Shown here piece by piece: positions 18,225 through 26,167 of a DNA stretch of 64,000 nucleotides. The DNA is from Methylosinus sp. PW1. GTDB lineage: Bacteria; Pseudomonadota; Alphaproteobacteria; Rhizobiales; Beijerinckiaceae. Both the position numbers and the translations under genes were made by a program. The notes beneath the pieces were generated by a model. It was given only the letters and a program-made list of their open reading frames with translations, was not told the origin of the DNA and ran no database searches. Numbering within the stretch: the first letter of the stretch is position 1; the number at the start of each line of letters is the position of its first letter. The stretch lies in NCBI RefSeq assembly GCF_000745215.1, contig NZ_JQNK01000009.1, forward strand, positions 1,798,001 to 1,862,000, written 5' to 3'.

Positions 18225-20552
18225 TCAAACAATCAAACGCCTTGCCTCCTCGAACGCCGGGTCCGACACGTCGAGCCCGACGTCGGCGCGGTAGAGGCCC
18301 ATATCCGACAGCACGACGAACTGCTCGCCGAAGCGCTCGGGCTGGATCACTTCGGCGGCTCGTCGCTGGATCAGCCTGGCGCGATCCCGCGGCGGCACGT
18401 TCACCAGATAGCGTTGCAGCCGGCGCGCAACACCGCCCACCCATTCCGCATGACGAAGCGCGTCGATCTCCTTTCGCGCCGTCTCGTCCCAGCCGATCAG
18501 CAAGGGCGCCATTGCGTCGTCGATCATCTTGAACCGCCGCGCGATCGATTCCATCGGCAATTGCAACGGCTGCCCTCGTTTTGGCGCATAGGCCCGCAAC
18601 AGCTTCAATATCTCGTATTCGTCGAGCGCGGCGTCTCCCTTCAGCCAGAAGAGCGCCTGGAAATAGGCCTCGATCGCGGGCGGATCGAGCAGCGAGCCTT
18701 CGAGCTCTCCGCGTTCCAGCCTGCGCCAGACCTCCTTGGTCGCCGACCATCGCTTTTGCATCTCGGGATGGCCATTCCCGTCTGCCGCTTCGAACACCAG
18801 AACGCGGCTCTCCGACGCGGCTCGCCGGCCCTCGCGATTGCAGCGTCCGGCCGCTTGCGCGATCTGGTCGAGCCCGGCCTCGGCGCGCAGCACGAGGGGA
18901 AAGGAAATGTCGACGCCCGCCTCGATCAGCGAGGTCGAGATCACGCGCGCCGGCCGTTCGTTCGCCAAATCCTGCCGGATCGCGTCGAGCGCCTCGGAGC
19001 GGTGCGCTGCGCACATCATGGTGGACAAATGCCGTGCGCCATCCTCGCGGCGGATGAGAGCGAACAATTCGCGGGCATGCTTGCGCGTATTGACGATGGT
19101 CAACGCCTGACCTTGCCGCAAGATCCGTTCGGTGAGCGCCGCGTCGTCCTGCCTGCCGATCGATTCGATCTCCACGCGTTTTAGAACCTGAAACAGCGGC
19201 GTCTCGTCGGCGATGATCGGCCGAACGTCGCGCAGGCCGCCGACAAAGGATTTTTCCGACTCAGCGGGCCGCTCCAGCAGGGCCGGCTGGGTCGCGGTCG
19301 ACAGCACGATCGTGGTTCGGTAATTGCGCGCCAGCTCGTCGATCGCCAGCACGATCGGCCTCAGCACGGGCAGAGGCAAGGTTTGCGCCTCATCGAGAAT
19401 GACCACCGATCGAGCGATGTTATGCAGCTTGCGGCAGCGCGCGTTCTTGTTGTGGAAGAGGCTCTCGAAGAATTGCGCCGCCGTCGTCACCACGATCGGC
19501 GCATCCCAATTCTCCTGCGCTAGCTTCAGCTTGTCGCGCATCTCCGGCGCGTCGCCCTCGCGCCTGATCTTGGTGTCGTCGAAAGCGCCGTGATGCTCCA
19601 GCACGGCGCCTTTCAAATCGCCGAATGCTTCTCGATAGACCTCCGCCGTCTGCTCCACCACCGAGGTGAAGGGTATCACCACAATGACCCGATCGAGTTC
19701 TTTAGCAATCGCATGATCGAGCGCAAAGGCGAGCGAGGCGAGCGTCTTGCCGCCTCCGGTCGGCACGGCGAGAGTGAATATCCCCTGGCCGGTATGGGCG
19801 CTGGCGCGGGCCGAGGCGAGGATCGCGGCGCGGGCGTCGTTCAAGGGCCCAGGATGCTCGCGGCGCGCCCTCTCGCATTTCGCAGCCAGAAAGTCATCGA
19901 GCCTTCGCTTCAAATCGGCGAGCGCAAACTCGCCTAAGCCGCGCGAGATATTCCGGCGTTCGTATTTTGCGTAGAACGCCTCGGTGGCGAGGAAATCCGC
20001 GTCCACCAGCGCCGAGAAGACCATGCGCGTGAAGAATGAGAGACAAAAAGCCGCGCTCACACTGCCGTCGTCGCGGCCCGATTCCTTGCGCGGTTTGACT
20101 GGCGGCGCGCTTGGCGGCGCCGGGAATGTCAGTCCTTCGGCCGACCACAGGGATTTCTGCTGCTCCAGATCCCCCACGCAATATCCCAACCGTTCATCGA
20201 GCGGCGTGATGTCGACGCTGGCCTCACCATCCCGTGTTCCGTCCATCAATCCCGTATGGTGCCCGGCTATGATGGGGGCGAGAAGGCCCGCAAAAACGCC
20301 AAAAAGCTCCCGGGCCAACGCCGCACCCGGCCCCGCATGATCGAAGGGCGCCTTGGCCCCTCTCAACCGGGCCTGGAACCGTGGATCGACCTTGCCGAAA
20401 TCATGCAGCCAACCGGCCTTTGCTCCGTAGTCCGCAGCGCCGAACTTGCCCGCCCGGGCTTCCGCCAAATCTTCTACTTGCTTTAAATGCTTCTCGAGCG
20501 GTTCCCAGGTCGACTCGTCCGGACGGTCTGTCGAATGCGCATAAATCGGCAT
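18225..20552 (-). CDS. cas3: CRISPR-associated helicase-nuclease Cas3
   Basis: A 775-residue protein. The N-terminal HD nuclease has AGWLHDFGKVDPRFQ near residue 50 and GHHTGLMDG near residue 100. The SF2 helicase follows with VPTGGGKTLASLAF (Walker A, near residue 265), VILDEAQTLPLP (DEAQ in place of DExH) and QAAGRCNREGRR (motif VI). Cas3 is recruited by Cascade and degrades target DNA. It is the first cas gene; the promoter should lie in 20553-20937. Coding starts at the ATG at 20550-20552. Confidence 0.97.
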   Translation of the reverse strand: MPIYAHSTDRPDESTWEPLEKHLKQVEDLAEARAGKFGAADYGAKAGWLHDFGKVDPRFQARLRGAKAPFDHAGPGAALARELFGVFAGLLAPIIAGHHTGLMDGTRDGEASVDITPLDERLGYCVGDLEQQKSLWSAEGLTFPAPPSAPPVKPRKESGRDDGSVSAAFCLSFFTRMVFSALVDADFLATEAFYAKYERRNISRGLGEFALADLKRRLDDFLAAKCERARREHPGPLNDARAAILASARASAHTGQGIFTLAVPTGGGKTLASLAFALDHAIAKELDRVIVVIPFTSVVEQTAEVYREAFGDLKGAVLEHHGAFDDTKIRREGDAPEMRDKLKLAQENWDAPIVVTTAAQFFESLFHNKNARCRKLHNIARSVVILDEAQTLPLPVLRPIVLAIDELARNYRTTIVLSTATQPALLERPAESEKSFVGGLRDVRPIIADETPLFQVLKRVEIESIGRQDDAALTERILRQGQALTIVNTRKHARELFALIRREDGARHLSTMMCAAHRSEALDAIRQDLANERPARVISTSLIEAGVDISFPLVLRAEAGLDQIAQAAGRCNREGRRAASESRVLVFEAADGNGHPEMQKRWSATKEVWRRLERGELEGSLLDPPAIEAYFQALFWLKGDAALDEYEILKLLRAYAPKRGQPLQLPMESIARRFKMIDDAMAPLLIGWDETARKEIDALRHAEWVGGVARRLQRYLVNVPPRDRARLIQRRAAEVIQPERFGEQFVVLSDMGLYRADVGLDVSDPAFEEARRLIV

Positions 20553-20937
20553 CGCGGCCGCTCCAAGTCGAGACCGATAAAATCCGAGCTTATGATAGGC
20601 TCGTCTTTCGATCTAGCCCATTCCATGAACGTCGAAGTCTCTCTCGAGCAAGCTCTCGACGGCTTTCAGGGTGCAGAGAGCTCGGCCTCAGGACAAGCGG
20701 CGACAGACGCCGCGTCGAGCACTCGTCTTTCGCTGGATCGCTTTTTGCGGAAGCTGATGTCGACGCCGAGCCTCGTCGCCTCGGTGCGGACGAACACGCT
20801 TCGCTCCTTGTCTCAGGATTTGGCCCTGTAGCGTCTCGGCATAGCCGCGAATGACGTCATTGTCATCGAGGGTACGATAGAGGCGGCGGGCCACTTCGCC
20901 TCCTCTGGCGCGCTCAGCGTCGATATTCGCGGTTGCT
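20553..20937 (-). other. cas promoter region and gene debris
   Basis: No intact gene is seen. The minus strand carries translatable debris (RLYRTLDDNDVIRGYAETLQ, then in another frame DKERSVFVRTEATRLGVDI) that I cannot assign. The part next to 20552 must contain the promoter of the cas operon. Confidence 0.4.
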
Positions 20938-21496
20938 CGTTGAAGCGGCGGACCAGCTCCTCGAACATCGTGCCCATGGCGTGATTGTCGAGCCCCGGAT
21001 GCTTCACCGAGCCGTCGCCGTTCAGGACCGGCTTGGGGCCGAGATTGATGGAGGAGTCGAGAAACTTCTCGATCAATGTGCCGAGAACGTCGGCTTTCGA
21101 CAGCTTGGGGATCTGGTTGCGGAACTCGAAGCTCTCGAGGATTTCCTGAACATTGGGCGAGAAGCCGTCGAGATAGGCTTCGAAGTCCGCCTTCAATTGC
21201 GCCTGGCTCGAGCGGTTGCGGAGATCGCGCAGGGTGAAGCGCGAGGTGTTGTAGAACGCCTGTCCAGACGCCTGCCGAAGGGCGGCGTCCTGATTGGCGA
21301 CGCCGGCCTTGTCGAGATTGGTTTTCATCGTCAGGACAGCCTGCTTGGTCGGCTCCAGCACGGCGTCGAGCCGGCGGAGAACCGTCATCGGCAGGATGAC
21401 GTCTCGGTATTTGCCGCGGACATAGAGGTCGCGTAGCGCGTCATCGGCAATGCCCCAGATGAAGTTCGTGATCCAGTTCAGATCGCCGTTGCTCAT
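20938..21496 (-). pseudogene. hsdM: Type I restriction-modification subunit HsdM, N-terminal fragment
   Basis: The frame starts MSNGDLNWITNFIWGIADDA. With RGKYRDVILPMTVLRRLDAV and HAMGTMFEELVRRFNE it matches the N-terminal domain of type I DNA methyltransferases. Homology stops after RRFNE, where the next part should read into E-H-[FW]-T-P-R-D. The SAM-binding and NPPY catalytic motifs are missing, and no hsdS or hsdR is nearby. The fragment (about 185 homologous residues) is a remnant of an R-M system next to the CRISPR locus. Confidence 0.85.
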
Positions 21497-21528
21497 GCCT
21501 GTCCCTTGAATGCCTGAAATCTCATCGT

Positions 21529-21840
21529 CTATCTGCGGTCATTCCCAATCGAGGCGTGAACCCTCGCCGTTCGATATCGTACGCCCTCTCCCGCGCCGTC
21601 GCGCGGCTCGATGAATTCGACGCCGTAGTTCTGTTCCAGAGCGGTCGCCAAGTCGAGCAGGACCTTCCGGCGGCGCGGATCCATGCGGGCGCTTTCGTCG
21701 GCTTCGATCTTGGCGACCGTCTGCCGCGTCACGCCGACGAGCGCGGCGAGCGTGCCCTGGTCGATGCCGACCAGGCCGCGCGCCGCGCGAATGAGCCGCG
21801 GCGACGGCCAGACGAGATTTGTTAACTCGCTGTTAACCAT
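21529..21840 (-). CDS. Xre-family transcriptional regulator
   Basis: A 103-residue protein. The HTH spans about residues 14-70: LIRAARGLVGIDQGTLAALV, then GVTRQTVAKIEADES. The C-terminal tail (YGVEFIEPRDGAGEGVRYR) is typical of short Xre regulators linked to R-M or toxin-antitoxin loci. It lies 32 nt upstream of the hsdM remnant on the same strand and probably once regulated that R-M system. Confidence 0.85.
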   Translation of the reverse strand: MVNSELTNLVWPSPRLIRAARGLVGIDQGTLAALVGVTRQTVAKIEADESARMDPRRRKVLLDLATALEQNYGVEFIEPRDGAGEGVRYRTARVHASIGNDRR

Positions 21841-21935
21841 ATTGCCTACATCGATTGCATTTTGTCACCGAACCTGTTGCAAAACCCGACTTCGGATGCA
21901 AAATGTCATCGAAGAGAGGAGCAAACAGGTATCCC

Positions 21936-22274
21936 ATGAAGACCTTTTATCAGGCCTACATCGCCAGCGCTGCCTGGCGCGATAGCCGGGTGAGAATTGC
22001 GGAATTCGTCGCCGCAGGACACCGATGCCGCATTTGCAACGCGGAGGGCGCGGAGGCGGGCCTCGAAGCGCACCACCGGACCTACGAACGGCTGGGGCGC
22101 GAAGAGCCTGGCGACCTGCTCGCCGTCTGCCGTGACTGCCATCGCGTGATCACCGACCATCTCCGGCGACGTCGATATGCGCGCCGGCGCCCGGTGACCG
22201 CCGACGTCAGGAGACCGCTCGTCGGTCCGGTTTCCTTGTTCGACCCGACCGCCAGACGCGGAGCACGCCGATGA
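21936..22274 (+). CDS. HNH-type zinc-finger nuclease-like protein
   Basis: About 112 residues from the ATG at 21936 (MKTFYQAYIASAAWRDSRVR). It shows CRICNAEGAEAGLEAHHRTY followed by LLAVCRDCHRVIT. Two CxxC pairs for a zinc ion and an H-H followed by the N/C-rich ending fit the HNH fold. Such small HNH proteins are common in phages and mobile islands. The frame extends upstream to 21855, but the similarity begins at the chosen start. Its stop overlaps the next gene's start. Confidence 0.7.
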   Translation: MKTFYQAYIASAAWRDSRVRIAEFVAAGHRCRICNAEGAEAGLEAHHRTYERLGREEPGDLLAVCRDCHRVITDHLRRRRYARRRPVTADVRRPLVGPVSLFDPTARRGARR

Positions 22275-22843
22275 GCGCGGAGCAGATCCACTTCGAGATC
22301 GAGGGGATTCGTCCTCTGCTGATGCATTCCTCGCGGCTTGTCGATCCGCTCGACGACATCGCCATCGGCCTCAGGAGGCTTACGGCGAAACGAGACAAGA
22401 CGGCCGCGGACCACGAGGAAATCGCGCGCACGGAATGGTTCGGCGGTCTCTGGCTGAATGAAGGACAACCCTGCATTCCGGCAGAAGCGATCGAATCGGC
22501 GTTCATCGCCGCCGCCAAATCCAAGCGGAAAGGCAAGGCGGGAAAGGCCGGCTTCCTCTGCGCCGATCCAGCGACGCTTCGCTACGACGGGCCGCGCGAC
22601 GTCGAGGAGCTGTGGGCGGATCGGAGTTTTCGCTTTCGCTATCCGGTCAATGTGGCCGGGTCTCGCACCATGCGGACGCGCGCCCGTTTTCCGACATGGC
22701 GGGCGACCGTCTGCGCGGAATTCCTGCCGACGGTGCTGAATCGTCGCGACGTGATCGAAATTCTCGAGATCGCCGGCTCCAGGGAGGGGCTCGGCGATTG
22801 GAGACCCAAATTCGGGCGCTTCACCGTGAAGGTGCTCGATTGA
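22271..22843 (+). CDS. Phage-type conserved protein, unknown function
   Basis: A 190-residue protein starting MSAEQIHFEIEGIRPLLMHS. I recognise the general pattern from phage and prophage hypothetical proteins: PLLMHS near the start, a D-x-x-E-I-A-R-x-E segment, AKAGFLC in the middle and GLGDWRPKFGRF at the end. No catalytic motif is evident. It overlaps the HNH gene by 4 nt, so both are probably co-translated. The final motif resembles parts of RAMP-like folds, but that is only a guess. Confidence 0.6.
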   Translation: MSAEQIHFEIEGIRPLLMHSSRLVDPLDDIAIGLRRLTAKRDKTAADHEEIARTEWFGGLWLNEGQPCIPAEAIESAFIAAAKSKRKGKAGKAGFLCADPATLRYDGPRDVEELWADRSFRFRYPVNVAGSRTMRTRARFPTWRATVCAEFLPTVLNRRDVIEILEIAGSREGLGDWRPKFGRFTVKVLD

Positions 22844-22850
22844 CCGCGGT

Positions 22851-22910
22851 GTGGCGGGGCGTGGCCCGGCGAGGCATTGCACGGCCCGGCGTGGCGAGGC
22901 GAGAGCTGAA
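22851..22910 (+). repeat. Short GGC-rich tandem pattern
   Basis: This tract repeats 5-mers of the form GTGGC/GAGGC/CCGGC directly after the phage-type gene. Comparable GGCATGGC-like stretches occur between genes in phages of alphaproteobacteria. No function is evident. Confidence 0.4.
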
Positions 22911-23031
22911 AAGCTGCTCCTGACTTTCATCCCTGTGTCCGCGGGGGCCGTTTCCGACGTCGTTCTGATCCGGCTCCCGCGATTCCCGAATTTCGACGCG
23001 CTCGGTGCGAGCGCGATCAGGAGAGCTATGC

Positions 23032-23454
23032 ATGCGTCCCTATCATGACATCGAATTTCATCGAGCGTCGTCTTCGCTCGTTTGGTGGAGAGATCTTCCG
23101 GCCAATGCCTTCACGAGCGCGCATGAGGCCGCGTTGTCGCGGGAGTTGGCGCACCTCTTCGGCGCCGACTGGCGCGCCTCCCGTGACGATGCGGCGGTCG
23201 CGATCGCTCGCGCCATTCGCACGCTCCATGACAAGAGCGCTCCGGCCGACGCCGTCGACGCCGTGATGTCCGCCACGCTGCTCCACGTCCTTCATGGCGA
23301 TGCCGCTGCGCGCGAAATCCTCATTTTCGGCCTGTGTCGCCAAAAATCGCTCGCGTGCGACCTCATCGCGGATGGGTGGGGCTCCGCGCCGGTGATCCGG
23401 ACGCCTTGCGCGTCGCGGTCGCCGCGTCGTCGTCAATCTCGCATCGCGCAATGA
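23032..23454 (+). CDS. Hypothetical protein of the phage-like block
   Basis: About 140 residues from the ATG at 23032 (MRPYHDIEFHRASSSLVWWR), preceded by AGGAGAG. It is soluble, with no clear domain. The last 30 residues are Arg/Ser-rich (RTPCASRSPRRRQSRIAQ), which suggests the true end may have shifted through a frame change. It lies between the phage-type gene and the DUF6634 gene, in the same direction. Confidence 0.45.
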   Translation: MRPYHDIEFHRASSSLVWWRDLPANAFTSAHEAALSRELAHLFGADWRASRDDAAVAIARAIRTLHDKSAPADAVDAVMSATLLHVLHGDAAAREILIFGLCRQKSLACDLIADGWGSAPVIRTPCASRSPRRRQSRIAQ

Positions 23455-23538
23455 CAGCAAAGCGCGCGCCGGACGGCGCACTTTTGTCGTCGGTGCATCA
23501 CCGCGACTTGGACAGGCAATTTTTCTGGAGTGTAGGTT

Positions 23539-23871
23539 ATGTGTGACACGTTATTTCTTGGGTATGATCCGGCCGAAATCATTTGGCGAGCGAGGCTTCT
23601 TGCAGACGATATAGAGCGCCTCCTCGCAGAGGGACGCCCGTCGGACAATGATCTCGGCGCCGCTCCGATCCTCGATCAGTGGGTGGTCGTCGCGCGAGCG
23701 AGACCCGCGCTCGCGGGCTTGACGACCGGCCATCCCGTGCTCACGGATCATAGGCCCATCATCACCTCGGATTTGTTCGCGCTCGACGCCGACGCCGGCT
23801 GGGCGCGCACGGCGAGCCGCTTCTATCGCCTCGGCCGTCCCGGCGGCGCGGCGCGCGGGAGGGATCAATGA
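23539..23871 (+). CDS. DUF6634 family protein
   Basis: A 110-residue protein starting MCDTLFLGYDPAEIIWRARL. The C-terminal half, with GHPVLTDHRPIITSDLFALD and GWARTASRFYRLG, has the TSDL and W-A-R-T-x-S-R-F-Y-R-L-G motifs that I know from the DUF6634 family of Hyphomicrobiales. The function is unknown. It overlaps the FtsH-like gene by 4 nt, and such proteins are often found beside AAA+ protease genes, so the two may work together. Confidence 0.65.
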   Translation: MCDTLFLGYDPAEIIWRARLLADDIERLLAEGRPSDNDLGAAPILDQWVVVARARPALAGLTTGHPVLTDHRPIITSDLFALDADAGWARTASRFYRLGRPGGAARGRDQ

Positions 23872-25862
23872 GCAAGCTTTCGCATCTCAGAGACGACCTC
23901 TTCGACCGCCCCGACGATGACGACGACGTGCCGGCGCCGAGCGGCGTCGCCGACGCGCTGGCGGGGGCCTGCCTCGGGGCGGCCCTGCCCGCGGATCTGC
24001 GCCGGCGCATCCGTCGCGGCGATACGGTGGCCGTGGTCGTCCAGGTGCCCGGCGCCGACTGGTGCGATCCGATCGCGCGCGCCCTTCGCAAGGATCCGCA
24101 CCAGCTCGTCTGCCTGCCGCGGGACGGCTCATCCCGTCGCGACCACGATCCCGCGCACGGCAACGACGGGGTCGCCGCGGATCTCGCGGGAGGGCGTTCC
24201 GTCGTCGGCGTCTCGCAGGATCCGCAACGGTTCCTGCCGTCCGCGCTTCTCTCGGCGGCGGACGCTCGCGTCACGGTCATGGCGCCGGGCGCGGCGATCC
24301 TTCGCCGGCTCATGAGAAAGTTCGCGCGCGGCAAAGCGGACGTGCCCGACGACATCGCCCTCGGGCTCTCCTTCGCGGAGATCGTCTGCGCCTTCCGCCC
24401 CGGCGCGGCGGCGCGCGACGTCGTCGCCAATCTGATGCGGGCCGCCGACGCCAAGAAGGCGGCGACCGTCAGCGCGATCGGCGACGCGGACGACATCCCG
24501 CCGATCGACTGCCTGCCCGCCGATCTGCGCCGGCTGGCGCAGGACATCGCGTCGGGCGTCGCCGACTATCGCGCCGGTCGAATCCGCTGGCGCGACGTGC
24601 GGACGCCCGGCGTGCTGCTCGCCGGCCCGCCCGGCGCGGGAAAGACGACCTTCGCCGCGTCGCTGGCCCGCGCCATGGACGTCCCCCTGATCGTCGATTC
24701 CTGCGGACGCATGTTCGCGCGCGGCGGCGACGCGGGCCATCTCGGCACCATCGCCAGAGCGATGCAGGACATCTGCGACGCCGCGCGCTCCGCCGCCGTC
24801 GCCGCGGGCGCCTGCGTCCTCTGCATCGACGAGTTCGAGGCGGCCTGTCCCGACCGGGCGTCGATGGACCGGCGCGGCCGCGACTTCTGGACGCCGATCG
24901 TCACCCTGGTTCTGACCCTGCTCGAGGATCACGCCGGCGTGATCGTGGTCGCCGCCTCGAATTTCGCCGATGCGGTGGACGCCGCCGCCGTCAGGCCGGG
25001 CCGGCTGACGCGCATCGACGTCGCTCCGCCCGGAGCCGACACGCTCGCGCGGATCCTGCACTGGCGGCTCGGCGACGCGCTCTCGGGCGTCTCGGACGCC
25101 GATCTCGTCGCGACGATCCGCCTCGCCGGGCCCGGCGCGACGCCGGCCCATGCGGCGCATTGGGCGCGCGACGTCCTCCACGCCGCTCGCGCCGCGCGCC
25201 GCGACGCCGGGCTCGACGACCTGCTGCGTGTCGTGGCGCCGCCCGATCACCGCTCGCCCGCCGACCGGCGCGTCGCCGCCGTCCACGAGGCCGGGCATTG
25301 CGTCGCCTATCTCGACGCGGGGCTGACCATCGCCTCGACCTCGATCGTGGCGCGCGGCGACGCCGGCGGGGAGACCCGCGCCGCCGGGCGCCGGCCCGAG
25401 TTCCCGACGCGCGCCGACCTCGACGCCGGCGTCGCGCTGCTGCTCGCGGGGCGCGCCGCCGAGGAGGTCGTCCTCGGCGCGGCGTCCACCGGCGCGGTCG
25501 TCGATCTGGCGATGGCGACGCGCGCGCTGGCCGACGGGCACGGCGCCCACGGGCTGGGCGACACGCTGCGGCACCGGCCCGACCCGGCCGGTTCGCTGGC
25601 CTTCGATCATGGATTGCGCGCCGCCGTGGAGGCGGATCTCGCCCGGCTGCACGCCCGCGCGAAAGACCTGATGCGCCAGCGCCGCGCCGACGTCGAGCGC
25701 ATCGCCGACGCGCTGCTCGACCGCCGCTTCCTGACCGGGGACGACGTCGCCGCCCTGTTGGCGACGCCGCCGGTCCGCAGCGGCGGCCCGAAGGACGGAG
25801 CGAAGAACGCCAAGCCCGGCCCGAAGGTTCGCGGCCCGAATATTCGCGGGAGGAATTCATGA
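23868..25862 (+). CDS. FtsH-like AAA+ metalloprotease lacking a membrane anchor
   Basis: A 664-residue protein. The AAA+ ATPase has AGPPGAGKTTFAASLARAM (Walker A, near residue 252), CVLCIDEFEAACPDR (Walker B, near 325) and PGRLTRIDVAPP (second region of homology). The M41-type peptidase has the zinc motif VHEAGHCVAY near residue 473 and DLAMATRALADGHGAHGLG, matching the third-ligand region of FtsH. The N-terminal 230 residues are not the usual two-helix membrane anchor, so the protein is probably cytosolic. Its substrate is unknown. A very GC-rich codon use sets it apart from its neighbours. Confidence 0.85.
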   Translation: MSKLSHLRDDLFDRPDDDDDVPAPSGVADALAGACLGAALPADLRRRIRRGDTVAVVVQVPGADWCDPIARALRKDPHQLVCLPRDGSSRRDHDPAHGNDGVAADLAGGRSVVGVSQDPQRFLPSALLSAADARVTVMAPGAAILRRLMRKFARGKADVPDDIALGLSFAEIVCAFRPGAAARDVVANLMRAADAKKAATVSAIGDADDIPPIDCLPADLRRLAQDIASGVADYRAGRIRWRDVRTPGVLLAGPPGAGKTTFAASLARAMDVPLIVDSCGRMFARGGDAGHLGTIARAMQDICDAARSAAVAAGACVLCIDEFEAACPDRASMDRRGRDFWTPIVTLVLTLLEDHAGVIVVAASNFADAVDAAAVRPGRLTRIDVAPPGADTLARILHWRLGDALSGVSDADLVATIRLAGPGATPAHAAHWARDVLHAARAARRDAGLDDLLRVVAPPDHRSPADRRVAAVHEAGHCVAYLDAGLTIASTSIVARGDAGGETRAAGRRPEFPTRADLDAGVALLLAGRAAEEVVLGAASTGAVVDLAMATRALADGHGAHGLGDTLRHRPDPAGSLAFDHGLRAAVEADLARLHARAKDLMRQRRADVERIADALLDRRFLTGDDVAALLATPPVRSGGPKDGAKNAKPGPKVRGPNIRGRNS

Positions 25863-25959
25863 GGGACGGCGACCTCCTCGACGACGTCGTCGCGTGCCTA
25901 TGAACGGTGCGCGAGCGGCTCGGCGCCAACGTCTACCGCGCCGCCGAGTTCGCCGGTCC
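25859..25959 (+). pseudogene. Short gene interrupted by a stop
   Basis: A strong ribosome-binding site (GGGAGGA) precedes ATG at 25859, which overlaps the protease stop. It encodes MRDGDLLDDVVACL, then TGA at 25901-25903, after which the same frame reads TVRERLGANVYRAAEFAG. A single nonsense change seems to have ended a small gene translationally coupled to the protease. 25960-26167 shows nothing. Confidence 0.35.
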
Positions 25960-26167
25960 GTGTGATCGAGAGCGCTGTCCTCGACGAGGCCGATCGTCGA
26001 GCCCGACAAAACAATGAAATAGACAGCACGGTCGAATGCGTCCCACGGGTGTCGCCAGCAGCCTAGTCACCTAGACTCTGTGCCGTATTGTTGGCGTCTC
26101 CACATTGCAACCAGGAGTGATCGCTTTCTCGTTGGAAGCTTACAGGAGGCGATAAGCCCGATATGCA

